The position numbers and the translations under genes are program-made. A stretch of 64,000 nucleotides of DNA from Pseudomonas oryzagri (GTDB lineage Bacteria > Pseudomonadota > Gammaproteobacteria > Pseudomonadales > Pseudomonadaceae), in assembly GCF_020831405.1 (NCBI RefSeq), contig NZ_JAJHPU010000025.1, positions 90,089 through 154,088 on the forward strand. Direction: 5' to 3'. Within the stretch, counting starts at the first letter, position 1; each line of letters begins with the position of its first letter. Under the pieces are notes generated by a model that was not told the origin of the DNA, ran no database searches, and saw nothing but the letters and a program-made list of their open reading frames with translations. Below are positions 48,223 to 60,393 of this stretch, in pieces.

Positions 48223-49479
48223 ATGGGATACCAAAAGATCCAAGTGCCAGCAAACGGTGCCAAGATCACCGTCAATGCCGACATGTCCCTGAATGTTCCG
48301 AACAACCCGATCATTCCGTTCATCGAGGGCGACGGCATCGGCGTCGATATCAGCCCGGTGATGATCAAGGTGGTTGATGCTGCTGTTCAGAAAGCCTACG
48401 GCGGCGAACGCAAGATTGCCTGGATGGAAGTCTACGCCGGCGAAAAGGCGACCAAGGTCTATGATCCCGACACCTGGTTGCCGCAGGAAACCCTCGAAGC
48501 GGTGCGCGACTACGTGGTTTCCATCAAGGGGCCATTGACCACCCCGGTCGGCGGTGGGATCCGTTCGCTGAACGTTGCCTTGCGCCAGCAACTGGATCTT
48601 TACGTGTGCCTGAGGCCGGTGCGCTGGTTCGAGGGGGTGCCGAGCCCGGTGAAGAAGCCCAGCGATGTGGACATGGTGATCTTCCGCGAGAACTCGGAAG
48701 ACATCTATGCCGGCGTCGAGTGGAAGGCCGGCAGCCCGGAGGCCGAGAAGGTGATCAAGTTCCTCACCGAGGAAATGGGGGTCACCAAGATCCGCTTCAT
48801 CGAGAACTGCGGTATCGGCATCAAGCCGGTCTCCGAGGAGGGCACCAAGCGCCTGGTGCGCAAGGCCCTGCAGTACGTGGTGGACAACGACCGCGAGTCG
48901 CTGACCATCGTGCACAAGGGCAACATCATGAAGTTCACCGAGGGGGCCTTCAAGGAGTGGGGCTACGAGGTGGCGCGTGACGAGTTCGGTGCCGAGCTGC
49001 TGGATGGCGGGCCGTGGATGCAGTTCAAGAATCCGCGCACAGGCAGGAACGTCGTGGTGAAGGACGCCATCGCCGACGCCATGCTGCAGCAGATCCTGCT
49101 GCGTCCGGCCGAGTATGACGTGATCGCCACCCTCAACTTGAACGGCGACTACCTGTCCGACGCCCTGGCGGCCGAGGTCGGCGGCATCGGCATCGCGCCC
49201 GGCGCCAACCTGTCCGACAGCGTGGCGATGTTCGAGGCCACCCACGGCACGGCGCCCAAGTATGCCGGGCAGGACAAGGTCAACCCGGGGTCGGTGATCC
49301 TTTCTGCCGAGATGATGCTGCGCCACATGGGATGGACCGAGGCGGCCGATCTGATCATCAAGGGCATGGATGGGGCGATCGATGCCAAGACCGTGACCTA
49401 CGACTTCGAGCGGTTGATGGACGACGCTAAGCTGTTGTCCTGCTCGCAGTTCGGCGATGCCATGATCGCCCATATGTAA
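48223..49479 (+). CDS. icd: NADP-dependent isocitrate dehydrogenase, homodimeric type
   Basis: TCA-cycle isocitrate dehydrogenase of 418 residues. GDGIG (36-40), the phosphorylation-loop serine Ser115 in [49 protein letters not shown] (in part) and the NADP-binding [15 protein letters not shown] stretch are all present. Phosphorylation by AceK at this serine diverts isocitrate to AceA in enteric bacteria; no aceK is in this window. A CGGAGT Shine-Dalgarno precedes the ATG. It converges on cspD across a hairpin. Confidence 0.97.
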   Translation: MGYQKIQVPANGAKITVNADMSLNVPNNPIIPFIEGDGIGVDISPVMIKVVDAAVQKAYGGERKIAWMEVYAGEKATKVYDPDTWLPQETLEAVRDYVVSIKGPLTTPVGGGIRSLNVALRQQLDLYVCLRPVRWFEGVPSPVKKPSDVDMVIFRENSEDIYAGVEWKAGSPEAEKVIKFLTEEMGVTKIRFIENCGIGIKPVSEEGTKRLVRKALQYVVDNDRESLTIVHKGNIMKFTEGAFKEWGYEVARDEFGAELLDGGPWMQFKNPRTGRNVVVKDAIADAMLQQILLRPAEYDVIATLNLNGDYLSDALAAEVGGIGIAPGANLSDSVAMFEATHGTAPKYAGQDKVNPGSVILSAEMMLRHMGWTEAADLIIKGMDGAIDAKTVTYDFERLMDDAKLLSCSQFGDAMIAHM

Positions 49480-49493
49480 GCTGTGCTCATGCC

Positions 49494-49522
49494 AAAGGGC
49501 CGGTCACGATGACCGGCCCTTT
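49494..49522. terminator. Terminator between convergent icd and cspD
   Basis: Perfect 13-pair stem AAAGGGCCGGTCA / TGACCGGCCCTTT with a 3-base loop. T-runs are short on both sides. Confidence 0.75.
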
Positions 49523-49544
49523 GCGTTTGTCGAGCGGCGGGCGA

Positions 49545-49781
49545 TCAGGTTTCGCTGGTATGTACCCGAGCCGGATTGCCAAGCGGCTGGATGTTGACGG
49601 CGTGCAGTCCCTTCGGTCCCTGGAGGATTTCAAAGCTGACCGGCTGGCCGGCCTTGAGCGTCTTGTAGCCATCGCCCTGGATGGCGGAGTAGTGGGCGAA
49701 CAGGTCTTCATCCCGGCCGTCGGCCAGAATGAATCCATAGCCTTTGGCATTGTTGAACCATTTGACCTTGCCGCTGAGCAT
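49545..49781 (-). CDS. cspD: Cold-shock-domain protein CspD-like
   Basis: A 78-residue single cold-shock domain. RNP1 appears as KGYGFI (13-18) and RNP2 as DLFAHY (26-31), preceded by GKVKWFNNA; a short tail [11 protein letters not shown] follows. In E. coli CspD is induced in stationary phase and inhibits replication by binding single-stranded DNA. The position beside clpS-clpA is the conserved cspD locus. The ATG at 49781 follows GAGGGAAG; a longer open frame upstream is leader. Single-domain proteins of this type are hard to separate functionally, so the name rests on synteny. Confidence 0.92.
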   Translation of the reverse strand: MLSGKVKWFNNAKGYGFILADGRDEDLFAHYSAIQGDGYKTLKAGQPVSFEILQGPKGLHAVNIQPLGNPARVHTSET

Positions 49782-49899
49782 GCTGACTTCCCTCTGCAAA
49801 GGACTCCAATGCTGGAGTATCATCCATTCAGGCCGCCTTGCCGGGGGCTTCGCTCCCCTCAAGACAAGCCCTCGTACCCTGTGTGGGTATGCCTTTGTG

Positions 49900-49927
49900 G
49901 TTGTAACACCGTTTTGCCGATAGTCAA
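49900..49927 (-). promoter_or_regulatory. Candidate cspD promoter with long leader
   Basis: Minus strand TTGACT, a 16-base spacer, then TACAAC. It implies a leader of about 110 bases that contains a small GGGGAGCGAAGCCCCC-type hairpin; long structured leaders are common in cold-shock genes. Confidence 0.4.
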
Positions 49928-50008
49928 GGCGAGGCACAATCGGTTGTCTAATGGTTCAAACTCGACCTTGCCGCTCCCATCCATACAGCCAGTGTTGTCC
50001 ATCCCAGC

Positions 50009-50371
50009 ATGCATGCAAGCCGCCAGATTCGACTAACATTCAATCAGGACTCTCCGGACCCGTACGCGGACGAGAGTTCGGGGCTCGCGGTCCAGGAAGC
50101 CAAGCCGGCGCTCAAGGCGCCGTCGATGTACAAGGTGATCCTGCTCAACGACGATTACACGCCGATGGACTTCGTGGTGGAGATATTGGAAGGTTTCTTC
50201 GCCATGGATCGCGAAAAGGCCACCCAGGTAATGCTGGCAGTGCATACCCAAGGCAAGGCAGTGTGTGGGGTCTATACCCGGGATATCGCAGAAACCAAGG
50301 CGATGCAGGTCAACCAGTACGCGCGGGAGTGTCAGCACCCGCTGCTCTGCGAGATCGAGAAAGACGATTGA
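50009..50371 (+). CDS. clpS: ATP-dependent Clp protease adaptor ClpS
   Basis: N-degron recognition adaptor that hands N-end-rule substrates to ClpA. It has 120 residues. A flexible N-terminal tail (about 1-38) needed for ClpA delivery precedes the core [21 protein letters not shown], whose NDD-YTPM segment forms the N-terminal-residue pocket, and [10 protein letters not shown] supplies the His. It lies 37 bases before clpA and is divergent from cspD, the classic arrangement. Confidence 0.96.
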   Translation: MHASRQIRLTFNQDSPDPYADESSGLAVQEAKPALKAPSMYKVILLNDDYTPMDFVVEILEGFFAMDREKATQVMLAVHTQGKAVCGVYTRDIAETKAMQVNQYARECQHPLLCEIEKDD

Positions 50372-50408
50372 AGTGGGCCCCAGAGAATGAGGTGAAGTGA
50401 GGTGCCGT

Positions 50409-52679
50409 ATGTTGAACCGAGAACTTGAAGTCACCCTCAATCTCGCCTTCAAGGATGCTCGAGCCAAGCGTCATGAATTCATGACGGTCGAGCACCTCTT
50501 GCTGGCCCTTCTTGACAATGGTGCTGCCGCTACCGTGTTGCGGGCCTGTGGGGCCAACATGGACAAGCTGCGCCAGGATCTGCGCGAGTTCATCGACTCG
50601 ACCACGCCGTTGATCCCCATCCATGAGGCGGAGCGCGAAACCCAGCCGACCCTCGGCTTCCAGCGTGTGCTGCAGCGGGCGGTGTTCCACGTGCAAAGCT
50701 CCGGCAAGCGCGAAGTGACCGGCGCCAACGTGCTGGTGGCGATTTTCAGCGAGCAGGAAAGCCAGGCGGTGTTCCTCCTCAAGCAGCAGAATGTCGCCCG
50801 CATCGACGTGGTCAACTACATCGCCCACGGCATTTCCAAGGTGCCGGGGGAAAGCGAGAGCCACGACCAGGAGCAGGAGTCCCAGGAGGAGGAGGGCGGC
50901 GAAAGCTCGGTCTCCGGCAATCCGCTGGATGCCTATGCCGGCAACCTCAACGAATTGGCGCGCATGGGGCGTATCGATCCGCTGGTCGGCCGCGAGGACG
51001 AGGTCGAGCGGGTGGCGCAGATCCTTGCCCGTCGACGCAAGAACAACCCGCTGCTGGTCGGCGAGGCCGGCGTCGGCAAGACGGCGATCGCCGAGGGTCT
51101 GGCCAAGCGCATCGTCGACGGTCAGGTGCCAGACCTGCTGGCCAACAGCGTGGTCTACTCGCTGGACCTTGGCGCCCTGCTGGCCGGCACCAAGTACCGC
51201 GGCGACTTCGAGAAGCGCTTCAAGGCGCTGCTCAACGAGCTGCGCCGGCGTCCGCACGCCATCCTGTTCATCGACGAGATCCATACCATCATCGGCGCCG
51301 GCGCGGCGTCCGGCGGGGTGATGGATGCCTCCAACCTGCTCAAGCCGCTGCTGTCCTCCGGCGAGATGCGCTGCATCGGTTCGACCACCTTCCAGGAGTT
51401 CCGCGGCATCTTCGAAAAGGATCGCGCGCTGGCGCGCCGCTTCCAGAAGGTCGATGTGCTGGAGCCGTCGGTGGAAGATACCTTCGGTATCCTCAAGGGG
51501 CTGAAGAGCCGCTTCGAGCAGCACCACAAGATCAGCTACACCGACGAGGCGCTGCGCGCCGCGGCGGAGCTGGCGGCCCGTTACATCAACGACCGCCACA
51601 TGCCGGACAAGGCCATCGACGTGATCGACGAGGCGGGTGCCTACCAGCGCCTGTTGCCGGAAGAGCGCCGCGCGGCCTGCATCGACGTCGCCCAGGTCGA
51701 GGACGTGGTCGCCAAGATCGCGCGGATTCCGCCAAAGCATGTCACCACCTCCGACAAGGAGCTGCTGCGCAACCTCGAGCGTGACCTCAAGCTGACGGTG
51801 TTCGGTCAGGATGCGGCCATCGATGCGCTGTCCACCGCCATCAAGCTGTCGCGTGCCGGCCTGAAGGCACCTGACAAGCCGGTCGGTTCCTTCCTGTTCG
51901 CCGGCCCCACCGGGGTCGGCAAGACCGAGGTGGCGCGCCAGCTGGCCAAGGCGATGGGGGTCGAGCTGCTGCGTTTCGACATGTCCGAATACATGGAGCG
52001 GCACACCGTGTCACGGCTGATCGGCGCACCGCCCGGCTACGTGGGCTTCGATCAGGGCGGGCTGTTGACCGAGGCGATCACCAAGACGCCGCACTGCGTG
52101 CTGTTGCTGGATGAGATCGAGAAGGCACACCCGGAAGTGTTCAACCTGCTGCTGCAGGTGATGGATCATGGCACCCTGACCGACAACAACGGACGCAAGG
52201 CTGACTTCCGCAGCGTAATCCTGATCATGACCACCAACGCGGGGGCGGAGACCGCCGCGCGGGCGTCGATCGGCTTCACTCATCAGGATCACGCCAGCGA
52301 TGCGGTGGAAGTTATCAAGAAGAGCTTCACGCCGGAGTTCCGCAACCGCCTGGATGCCATCATCCAATTCGGTCGCCTGAATCACTCGATCATCAAGAGT
52401 GTGGTCGACAAGTTCCTCACCGAGCTGCAGGCCCAGCTCGAGGACAAGCGTGTGCTTCTGGATGTCAGCGAGGAGGCGCGCGGCTGGCTGGCCGAGCATG
52501 GGTACGATGCGCAGATGGGGGCGCGACCGATGGCGCGGCTGATCCAGGAGAAGGTCAAGCGTCCGCTGGCCGAGCAGATCCTGTTCGGCGAGCTGGCCGA
52601 CCATGGTGGCACCGTGCACATCGATGTGCGTGACGGCGAGCTGGTGTTCGACTACGAAACCCTGGCCTTGCCGGCCTGA
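50409..52679 (+). CDS. clpA: ATP-dependent Clp protease ATP-binding subunit ClpA
   Basis: Double-ring AAA+ unfoldase partner of ClpP and ClpS. It has 756 residues. The N-terminal repeat domain ([24 protein letters not shown] start, split here) is followed by D1 Walker A GEAGVGKT at about 218-225, D2 Walker A GPTGVGKT at about 499-506 and Walker [16 protein letters not shown]. The ClpP-docking loop lies in D2. No long coiled-coil middle domain is present, which distinguishes it from ClpB. The start is the ATG at 50409 after GAGGTG, four codons inside the longest frame. Confidence 0.97.
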   Translation: MLNRELEVTLNLAFKDARAKRHEFMTVEHLLLALLDNGAAATVLRACGANMDKLRQDLREFIDSTTPLIPIHEAERETQPTLGFQRVLQRAVFHVQSSGKREVTGANVLVAIFSEQESQAVFLLKQQNVARIDVVNYIAHGISKVPGESESHDQEQESQEEEGGESSVSGNPLDAYAGNLNELARMGRIDPLVGREDEVERVAQILARRRKNNPLLVGEAGVGKTAIAEGLAKRIVDGQVPDLLANSVVYSLDLGALLAGTKYRGDFEKRFKALLNELRRRPHAILFIDEIHTIIGAGAASGGVMDASNLLKPLLSSGEMRCIGSTTFQEFRGIFEKDRALARRFQKVDVLEPSVEDTFGILKGLKSRFEQHHKISYTDEALRAAAELAARYINDRHMPDKAIDVIDEAGAYQRLLPEERRAACIDVAQVEDVVAKIARIPPKHVTTSDKELLRNLERDLKLTVFGQDAAIDALSTAIKLSRAGLKAPDKPVGSFLFAGPTGVGKTEVARQLAKAMGVELLRFDMSEYMERHTVSRLIGAPPGYVGFDQGGLLTEAITKTPHCVLLLDEIEKAHPEVFNLLLQVMDHGTLTDNNGRKADFRSVILIMTTNAGAETAARASIGFTHQDHASDAVEVIKKSFTPEFRNRLDAIIQFGRLNHSIIKSVVDKFLTELQAQLEDKRVLLDVSEEARGWLAEHGYDAQMGARPMARLIQEKVKRPLAEQILFGELADHGGTVHIDVRDGELVFDYETLALPA

Positions 52680-52693
52680 GTTGCTGGCGTCCC

Positions 52694-52729
52694 AACGACA
52701 ACGCCCGGCCTAGGCCGGGCGTTGTCGTT
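52694..52729. terminator. Perfect 36-base palindrome, bidirectional terminator between clpA and infA
   Basis: AACGACAACGCCCGGCC-TA-GGCCGGGCGTTGTCGTT (shown split) is an exact palindrome. The GCCCGGCCTAGGCCGGGC core resembles the CCCGGCCTAGGCCGGG core of the oprF terminator. T-rich tails are weak. Confidence 0.75.
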
Positions 52730-52745
52730 CATGACCTTGCGCTGC

Positions 52746-52964
52746 TCAGCGGGCGCGGTAGGTGATGCGACCCTTGCTCAGGTCGTAGGGCGTCAGCTCG
52801 ACGCGCACCTTGTCGCCGGTCAGGATGCGGATGTAGTTCTTGCGCATCTTGCCGGAGATGTGCGCAGTGACGACGTGCCCGTTTTCCAACTCCACGCGGA
52901 ACATGGTGTTGGGCAGGGTGTCGACGACAGTGCCTTCCATTTCGAAGCTGTCTTCTTTCGACAT
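52746..52964 (-). CDS. infA: Translation initiation factor IF-1
   Basis: A 72-residue OB-fold protein occupying the ribosomal A site during initiation. It starts [19 protein letters not shown] and contains [20 protein letters not shown] and the C-terminal [14 protein letters not shown], the full family length. The start is the ATG at 52964. It is convergent with clpA and 107 bases downstream of bpt on the same strand, within the conserved clpA-infA-bpt-aat order. Confidence 0.97.
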
Positions 52965-53071
52965 GCAGTAAAGCCCTCGATTACTTATAGATTGGCTCGC
53001 CGATTTGGACGATGGGGCGAGCGAAAGCGGCGGGCATTGTGCCCGAAATTCCACTCCGACGCCAAGTGGCC

Positions 53072-53779
53072 TCAGGTGAGCATTACCCAATGCTGGTTGA
53101 CGTACAGTTCCAGCGGGCGGTATTCGCTCTTGTAGCTCATCTTGCGGCAGTTGCGGATCCAGTAGCCCAGATAGACGGCCGGCAACCCGCGCCGCACTGC
53201 CTCGGCGACCTGCCAGAGGATAGCCAAGCGACCGAGACTGCGCTTTTCTTCGTCGGGGTCGAAGAAGGTATAGACCGCCGAGAGGCCATTGGGCAGCACG
53301 TCGGTGACGGCGACTGCCATCAGGCGCTGGCCGAGGCGGAATTCGAAGAACACGCAGAAGGGCAGCTCGCTCACCAGGAAGCCGATGAACTGTTCCCGGC
53401 TCGGGGGGTACATGTCGCCATCGGCGTGACGCTGTTCGATGTAGCGGGCGTAGAGCTGATAGTGCTCTTCATTGAAGGACGGGCGCACGGCGCGCACCTG
53501 CAGGTCGAGATTGCGCTTGAGGATGCGCTTCTGCTCGCGGTTCGCGCGGAAGCTGGCGGTCGGGATGCGCGCCGGAATGCAGGCCTGGCAGTGCTGGCAG
53601 TGCGGCCGGTAGAGGTGCTCGCCGCTACGGCGGAAGCCCATGCCCGACAGTTCGGCGTACATCTGGGGGTCGATCGCCTGGCGCGGATCGAGGAACAGGG
53701 TGGTGGCTTTCCGATCTGGCAGATAGCTGCAGTCATGCGCCTGGGTGGCGTAGAACTTCAGTTCGGCGAAATCGGTCAT
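53072..53779 (-). CDS. bpt: Aspartate/glutamate leucyltransferase (Bpt, bacterial Ate-like)
   Basis: Adds leucine from Leu-tRNA to proteins with N-terminal Asp or Glu, creating ClpS-readable degrons. It has 235 residues. An N-terminal cysteine cluster ([14 protein letters not shown], about 60-73) matches the ATE N-terminal domain, and the ATE C-terminal domain has [25 protein letters not shown] (in part) and [20 protein letters not shown] (in part). The start is the ATG at 53779. It lies between infA and aat; clpS-clpA are adjacent, which gives a complete N-degron branch. Confidence 0.95.
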
Positions 53780-53831
53780 GGCGCGATCCCCGCAACTGCT
53801 GGCTTGGCGAGAGGTGCATAATAAGTGTACG

Positions 53832-54521
53832 TCACGCCTCGTCCCCCGCCCAGAGGATGGCGCCGGGCCGGTCGAGATAGTGCGCAAGGTAGTGGGCGAA
53901 CTGGGTGCGGGGTATTGGTCTTGCGCCGAAGCTGGCCAAGTGGCTGGTGTGCATCTGGCAATCGATGAGGACGAAGCCGCTGTCGCGCAACCGCTCCACC
54001 AGAGTGATGAAGCCGATCTTCGAGGCATCGGTGACCCGGCTGAACATGGACTCGCCGAAAAACAGGCGACCGATGGCCAGTCCGTATAGCCCACCGACCA
54101 GTTGGCCATCCTGCCAGACCTCGACCGAATGGGCGATGCCGCGACGATGCAGCATTCTGTAGGCATCCAGCATGGCTGGAGTGATCCAGGTGCCGTCGGC
54201 ATAGGGGCGCGGGCCCGCGCAGGCCTCGATCACGGCGGGGAAGTCGCGATCGAAGCTGATCTCGAAGCGGTGCTGGCGCTGGGTCTTGCGCAGGCTGCGC
54301 GACACATGCAGCTCGGCGGGAAACAACACCATACGCGGGTCGGGGGACCACCAGAGAATCGGTTGGCCCTCCTGGAACCACGGGAAGCAGCCATGTCGGT
54401 AGGCGCTGACCAGGCGTTCGGGGCTGAGGTCGCCGCCAAGCGCGAGCAGACCGTTGGGCTCGCGCAGGGCCTGGTCGAGAGGGGGGAAGTCGAAGTTGCG
54501 ACGCGACAGCCAACTGAGCAT
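53832..54521 (-). CDS. aat: Leucyl/phenylalanyl-tRNA-protein transferase
   Basis: Transfers Leu or Phe to N-terminal Arg and Lys of proteins, marking them for ClpS/ClpAP. It has 229 residues from the ATG at 54521 ([14 protein letters not shown]). [21 protein letters not shown] (in part), [23 protein letters not shown] and [19 protein letters not shown] (in part) are diagnostic. A start 12 codons earlier is possible but lacks similarity; neither has a good Shine-Dalgarno. It lies 36 bases after trxB, across a GC-rich hairpin. Confidence 0.96.
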   Translation of the reverse strand: MLSWLSRRNFDFPPLDQALREPNGLLALGGDLSPERLVSAYRHGCFPWFQEGQPILWWSPDPRMVLFPAELHVSRSLRKTQRQHRFEISFDRDFPAVIEACAGPRPYADGTWITPAMLDAYRMLHRRGIAHSVEVWQDGQLVGGLYGLAIGRLFFGESMFSRVTDASKIGFITLVERLRDSGFVLIDCQMHTSHLASFGARPIPRTQFAHYLAHYLDRPGAILWAGDEA

Positions 54522-54557
54522 GGCGAGAGGAAGGGAGGGCCCGGAGGCCCCCTCCAC

Positions 54558-55526
<969 letters not shown>

Positions 55527-55717
55527 TCACAAAAGGGAATGCGTGCTCCAATTGAGCCGCCCTTGAAATCTTGAGGCTCATGCTACACCGCCCTGCGGGT
55601 GCCGGCAAAACTCCAGGTGTGTCCGCGCATGGCAACGATCGGGCAAAGCCTTACAATGGGTAATATTCGCAGTTCACTGATTATTCAGGCGCGAGATGCG
55701 CGCAGGAACGCCACGTT

Positions 55718-58414
55718 TTGAAGATTTCCGCTAATTCCGCCAAGGCGAGGCCCCGTGCCGGGGGAGGGCGCAGCTCGCGCACCGAGATCGTCAGCCCCTG
55801 GCGCCAGCAGCTCCATTACCGGCTCAAGGAAGCCGCCATGCTGGCGCTCTGTGCCTTGGGCGCTTATCTATGCATGGCGCTGCTGAGCTACTCGCCGTTC
55901 GATCCGGGTATCAATATGGCGACCGGCGCCGGGCAGGTACAGAACGCCGCCGGTCGGGTTGGCGCTTGGGTAGCTAGTCTGAGCCTGGAGGTTCTCGGCT
56001 ACGCCGCCTATTTGTTGCCAGCCCTGCTGGCGGCGAAGGTCATCGAGCTGTTCGCCAGTCGTCACCAGATGCTGCGCTGGAACGGCTGGCTGCTGTCATG
56101 GCGGACCATCGGCCTGTTCTTCTTGCTGGCCTCCGGGGCCGCCCTGGCGTCCATCCAGTTCCAGACACTGGAAATGAATCCGCAGATCCCGGCCGGCGGC
56201 ATCATTGGCCAGAGCCTCGGCGCCTGGGCAGAGGATGCCCTCAATGTGCAGGGCAGTACTCTGGTATTTCTCGCGCTGTTTCTTTTCGGTCTGACGGTAT
56301 TCACCGACCTGTCGTGGTTCCGGGTGATGGACCTGACCGGCAAGATCACGCTCGACCTGCTCGAGCTGCTGCAGAGCGCGGCCAGTCGCTGGTGGAGCAC
56401 CCAGCAGGCGCATCGCCAGGTCAAGCTGCAGTTGCGCGAACTGGATGCCAAAGCGAATGCTGCCGACGCGGCTCCCCCACGTCCGCGTCCGGCACCTGCG
56501 GCTCCGGTGGCTCCGCTGGCGCAGGCGGCGAGTGTGCCGGTTGCCGTGCCCGAGCCGGCGCCTGTCGCGCCGGCGCTGGTCGAGCGCCAGCCCCCAGTCA
56601 GCGAGCGCATTGAGCCGGTCGTCGGCCTCACGGCGCTGGATGACGACGATGAATTCGATCTGGAAGAGAGCGTCATCCCCGCCGAGCCCAAGCCGATCGT
56701 GCCGGTCATGACCTCCATCGCCTCTGCGGTGAATGGTGTCCTGGGGGCGGTCAAGCCGGCGCGCAGCCCTGAGGTGGAGGAAGTGTCTGACGATGATGCG
56801 TCTTTTGACGAGCCCCCCAGGCTCCAGGTGAGGCCGCCAGAGGCGCCCCGTGCCGAGATCCGCCGGCCGCCCGAACCGCCCAAGCCCCATGCCTTGCCGG
56901 TGGATGAAGCCCTGGCGGGCACCCTGCCGCCATTGTCCTTGCTCGATCCGCCGCAGGCCAAGCCCAACAGCTTCTCGCCCGAGGCGCTGGAAGCGACGTC
57001 GCGCCTGCTGGAGATCAAGCTCAAGGAGTTTGGCGTCGAGGTGCAGGTGGTGGCGGCCTATCCCGGTCCGGTGATCACCCGCTTCGAGATCCAGCCGGCA
57101 CCCGGTATCAAGGTCAGTCGCATCACCAACCTGGCCAAGGATCTGGCGCGCTCGCTGGCGGTGATCAGCGTGCGGGTAGTCGAAGTGATTCCCGGCAAGA
57201 CCACCGTCGGTATCGAAATTCCCAACGAGAACCGCCAGATCGTGCGCTTCTCCGAGGTGCTGTCGACACCTGAATACGAGGAGGCCAAGTCGCCGGTGAC
57301 CATCGCCCTCGGCCACGACATCGGCGGCCGGCCGGTGACTGCGGACCTGGCGAAGATGCCGCACCTGCTGGTGGCGGGCACCACCGGTTCGGGCAAGTCG
57401 GTCGGGGTCAACGCCATGCTGCTGTCGCTGCTCTACAAGTCGACGCCCGAGCAAGTGCGCCTGATCATGATCGATCCGAAGATGCTCGAGTTGTCGATCT
57501 ACGAGGGCATTCCGCATCTGCTCTGCCCGGTGGTCACCGACATGAAGGAGGCGGCCAACGCCCTGCGCTGGAGCGTGGCCGAGATGGACCGTCGCTACAA
57601 GCTGATGGCCGCGATGGGCGTGCGCAACCTGGCCGGCTTCAACCGCAAGATCAAGGACGCCGAGGAGGCGGGCACGCCGCTCACCGATCCGCTGTTCCGC
57701 CGCGAAAGCCCGGACGATATGCCGCCGCTGCTGCAGGCATTGCCGACCATCGTCGTGGTGGTCGACGAGTTCGCCGACATGATGATGATCGTTGGCAAGA
57801 AGGTCGAGGAGCTGATCGCGCGCATCGCGCAAAAGGCCCGCGCGGCCGGCATCCACCTGATCCTCGCCACCCAGCGTCCGTCGGTGGACGTGATCACCGG
57901 CCTGATCAAGGCCAACATCCCCACCCGGATCGCTTTCCAGGTTTCGAGCAAGATCGATTCGCGCACCATCCTCGACCAGGGTGGTGCCGAGCAACTGCTC
58001 GGCCACGGCGACATGCTCTACATGCCGCCCGGTACCGGATTGCCGATCCGCGTGCACGGTGCCTTCGTCTCCGACGACGAGGTGCACCGTACCGTCGATG
58101 CCTGGAAGCAGCGCGGCGCGCCGGACTACATCGAAGACATCCTTGCCGGTGTCGAGGAGGGGGGCGGTGGCTCCTACGACTCGACCGGTGGCGAGGGCGG
58201 TGAAGGCAGCGAGGAGGATCCGCTGTACGATGAGGCGGTGCGCTTCGTCACCGAAAGCCGCCGGGCGTCCATCTCGGCCGTGCAACGCAAGCTGAAGATC
58301 GGCTACAACCGCGCCGCCCGGATGATCGAGGCGATGGAGATGGCTGGCGTGGTCACCCCCATGAATACCAACGGCTCCCGCGACGTGATCGCGCCGGCGC
58401 CGGTACGAGACTGA
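55718..58414 (+). CDS. ftsK: DNA translocase FtsK
   Basis: Septum-anchored motor that pumps chromosome ends and activates XerCD at dif. It has 898 residues. The N-terminal membrane domain of four helices lies at about 40-205, and a Pro/Ala-rich linker (about 240-420) is longer than in P. aeruginosa (811 residues total). The motor domain has Walker A GTTGSGKS (554-561) and Walker [13 protein letters not shown], and the C-terminal gamma winged helix (about 835-895, [21 protein letters not shown]) reads KOPS. The start is TTG at 55718 behind AGGAA; the next in-frame ATG would remove 40 residues. Confidence 0.95.
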   Translation: MKISANSAKARPRAGGGRSSRTEIVSPWRQQLHYRLKEAAMLALCALGAYLCMALLSYSPFDPGINMATGAGQVQNAAGRVGAWVASLSLEVLGYAAYLLPALLAAKVIELFASRHQMLRWNGWLLSWRTIGLFFLLASGAALASIQFQTLEMNPQIPAGGIIGQSLGAWAEDALNVQGSTLVFLALFLFGLTVFTDLSWFRVMDLTGKITLDLLELLQSAASRWWSTQQAHRQVKLQLRELDAKANAADAAPPRPRPAPAAPVAPLAQAASVPVAVPEPAPVAPALVERQPPVSERIEPVVGLTALDDDDEFDLEESVIPAEPKPIVPVMTSIASAVNGVLGAVKPARSPEVEEVSDDDASFDEPPRLQVRPPEAPRAEIRRPPEPPKPHALPVDEALAGTLPPLSLLDPPQAKPNSFSPEALEATSRLLEIKLKEFGVEVQVVAAYPGPVITRFEIQPAPGIKVSRITNLAKDLARSLAVISVRVVEVIPGKTTVGIEIPNENRQIVRFSEVLSTPEYEEAKSPVTIALGHDIGGRPVTADLAKMPHLLVAGTTGSGKSVGVNAMLLSLLYKSTPEQVRLIMIDPKMLELSIYEGIPHLLCPVVTDMKEAANALRWSVAEMDRRYKLMAAMGVRNLAGFNRKIKDAEEAGTPLTDPLFRRESPDDMPPLLQALPTIVVVVDEFADMMMIVGKKVEELIARIAQKARAAGIHLILATQRPSVDVITGLIKANIPTRIAFQVSSKIDSRTILDQGGAEQLLGHGDMLYMPPGTGLPIRVHGAFVSDDEVHRTVDAWKQRGAPDYIEDILAGVEEGGGGSYDSTGGEGGEGSEEDPLYDEAVRFVTESRRASISAVQRKLKIGYNRAARMIEAMEMAGVVTPMNTNGSRDVIAPAPVRD

Positions 58415-58424
58415 GCGAGGTTCT

Positions 58425-59057
58425 ATGCATCTGATTCGTGTGTTGTTGCTGGCGGCGCTGGCGGTGGTCGGTCTGAGTGCCCAGGCGGCGGAGGACGATC
58501 AGTCCGTCAAGCGATTGACCGAGCTGCTTGGGCAGGCGCAGACCCTGAGCGGACGTTTCTCCCAGTTGACCCTGGATGGTTCGGGCACCCAATTGCAGGA
58601 GGCCAGCGGCGAGATGGCGCTCAAGCGCCCCGGGCTGCTGCGCTGGCACACCGATGCGCCGATGGAGCAGTTGCTGGTTTCCAACGGCGAGAAGGTCTGG
58701 CTGTACGACCCGGATCTGCAGCAGGTCACCATCCAGGATCTGGATCAGCGCATGACCCACACCCCGGCGCTGCTGCTCTCCGGCGATGTATCGAAGATTC
58801 GCGAGAACTTCACCATCAGCCATAAGGAAGGCGGCAGCGTGGTCGACTTCATCCTCAAGCCGAAGGCCAAGGACACCCTGTTCGATACCCTGCGCCTGTC
58901 GTTCCGCAATGGCGTGATCAACGATATGCAACTGATCGACAGCATCGGCCAGCGCACCAACATCCTGTTCCTCGGCGTGAAGCTGAACCAGCCGCTGGCG
59001 GACAACCAGTTCACCTTCCAGGTCCCGGAAGGCGCCGATGTGGTCGAGGAGCGCTAG
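58425..59057 (+). CDS. lolA: Outer-membrane lipoprotein carrier protein LolA
   Basis: Periplasmic chaperone that carries lipoproteins from LolCDE to LolB. It has 210 residues. The signal peptide spans about 1-22 (ending LSAQA-A). The LolA fold shows [33 protein letters not shown] and the C-terminal [19 protein letters not shown] (in part). It lies 10 bases after ftsK and 10 before rarA in the conserved ftsK-lolA-rarA order. Confidence 0.96.
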   Translation: MHLIRVLLLAALAVVGLSAQAAEDDQSVKRLTELLGQAQTLSGRFSQLTLDGSGTQLQEASGEMALKRPGLLRWHTDAPMEQLLVSNGEKVWLYDPDLQQVTIQDLDQRMTHTPALLLSGDVSKIRENFTISHKEGGSVVDFILKPKAKDTLFDTLRLSFRNGVINDMQLIDSIGQRTNILFLGVKLNQPLADNQFTFQVPEGADVVEER

Positions 59058-59067
59058 GGCTCCGTCC

Positions 59068-60393
59068 ATGGACCTTTTCGATCGCCCCTCCGTCGCTCAG
59101 CCGCTGGCCGCGCGCATGCGCCCGACCAGCCTAGATGACTATGTGGGTCAGGAGCACATCCTTGGCCACGGCAAGCCGCTGCGCGAAGCCTTGGAGCAAG
59201 GCGCGCTGCACTCGATGATCTTCTGGGGGCCGCCGGGCGTGGGCAAGACCACCCTGGCGCGTCTGCTGGCAGAGATCGGTGACGCCCACTTCGAGACCAT
59301 TTCCGCGGTGCTCGCCGGGGTCAAGGAGATCCGCCAGGCCGTCGAGGTGGCCAAGCAGCAGGCAGCCCAGTACGGGCGACGCACCATTCTGTTCGTCGAC
59401 GAGGTGCACCGTTTCAACAAGGCGCAACAGGATGCCTTTCTGCCCTACGTCGAGGATGGCACGCTGATCTTCATCGGCGCGACCACCGAGAATCCATCGT
59501 TCGAGCTGAACAACGCGCTGCTCTCCCGGGCCCGGGTCTACGTGTTGAAAAGCCTCGACGAGACGGCCTTGCGTCAGTTGCTGGCGCGCGCGCTCAGCGA
59601 GGAGCGCGGGCTGGGCAAGCGCCGGCTGCAAGTCAGCGAAGAGGCGACCGGGCTGCTGCTGGCTGCTGCCGACGGTGACGGCAGACGGCTGCTCAATCTG
59701 CTGGAAAATGCCGCCGACCTGGTCGAGGACGGCGAGGAAATCGGCGCCGGCTTGCTGGAGAACCTGCTCGGCGACAGCCGCCGCCGTTTCGACAAGGGCG
59801 GCGAAGCCTTCTACGACCAGATCAGTGCCTTGCACAAGTCGGTGCGTGGCTCCAATCCGGATGCCGCGCTGTACTGGTTCGCGCGCATGCTCGACGGCGG
59901 CTGCGATCCGCTTTATCTGGCGCGGCGCGTGGTGCGCATGGCCAGCGAGGATATCGGCAACGCCGACCCGCGCGCGCTGAGCCTGTGCCTGGCCGCCTGG
60001 GAGGTCCAGGAGCGCCTGGGGAGCCCCGAAGGGGAGCTCGCCATCGCCCAGGCCATCGTGTATCTCGCCTGTGCGCCGAAGAGCAACGCGGTGTATATGG
60101 GCTTCAAGGCGGCGATGCGCGACGCCGCCGCCCACGGCTCGCTGGAGGTGCCGCTGCACCTGCGCAATGCGCCGACCAAGCTGATGAAGAACCTCGGCTA
60201 CGGCGACGAGTACCGCTATGCCCACGACGAGCCCGAGGCTTATGCCGCCGGTGAGGACTATTTTCCCGAGGCGCTGGAGCCGCAAGCCTACTACCAGCCG
60301 GTGCCGCGTGGCCTCGAGCTGAAGATCCGCGAGAAGCTGGCGCATCTCGCCGAGCTGGATCGCAACAGCCCGCGGCGGCGGAGAAAATCATGA
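59068..60393 (+). CDS. rarA: Replication-associated recombination protein A (RarA/MgsA)
   Basis: AAA+ ATPase of the clamp-loader clade acting at stalled forks. It has 441 residues. Walker A GPPGVGKT lies at 54-61 and Walker B as [14 protein letters not shown], with [12 protein letters not shown] as sensor region. The C-terminal tetramerisation part contains [21 protein letters not shown] (in part) and [14 protein letters not shown]. The start is the ATG at 59068; ten upstream in-frame codons overlap lolA. The stop overlaps crcB by 4 bases. Confidence 0.96.
   Translation: MDLFDRPSVAQPLAARMRPTSLDDYVGQEHILGHGKPLREALEQGALHSMIFWGPPGVGKTTLARLLAEIGDAHFETISAVLAGVKEIRQAVEVAKQQAAQYGRRTILFVDEVHRFNKAQQDAFLPYVEDGTLIFIGATTENPSFELNNALLSRARVYVLKSLDETALRQLLARALSEERGLGKRRLQVSEEATGLLLAAADGDGRRLLNLLENAADLVEDGEEIGAGLLENLLGDSRRRFDKGGEAFYDQISALHKSVRGSNPDAALYWFARMLDGGCDPLYLARRVVRMASEDIGNADPRALSLCLAAWEVQERLGSPEGELAIAQAIVYLACAPKSNAVYMGFKAAMRDAAAHGSLEVPLHLRNAPTKLMKNLGYGDEYRYAHDEPEAYAAGEDYFPEALEPQAYYQPVPRGLELKIREKLAHLAELDRNSPRRRRKS

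Noticed and set aside
60290..60390. Fluoride riboswitch before crcB
   Set aside because: crcB starts inside the end of rarA; there is no intergenic leader for a riboswitch.
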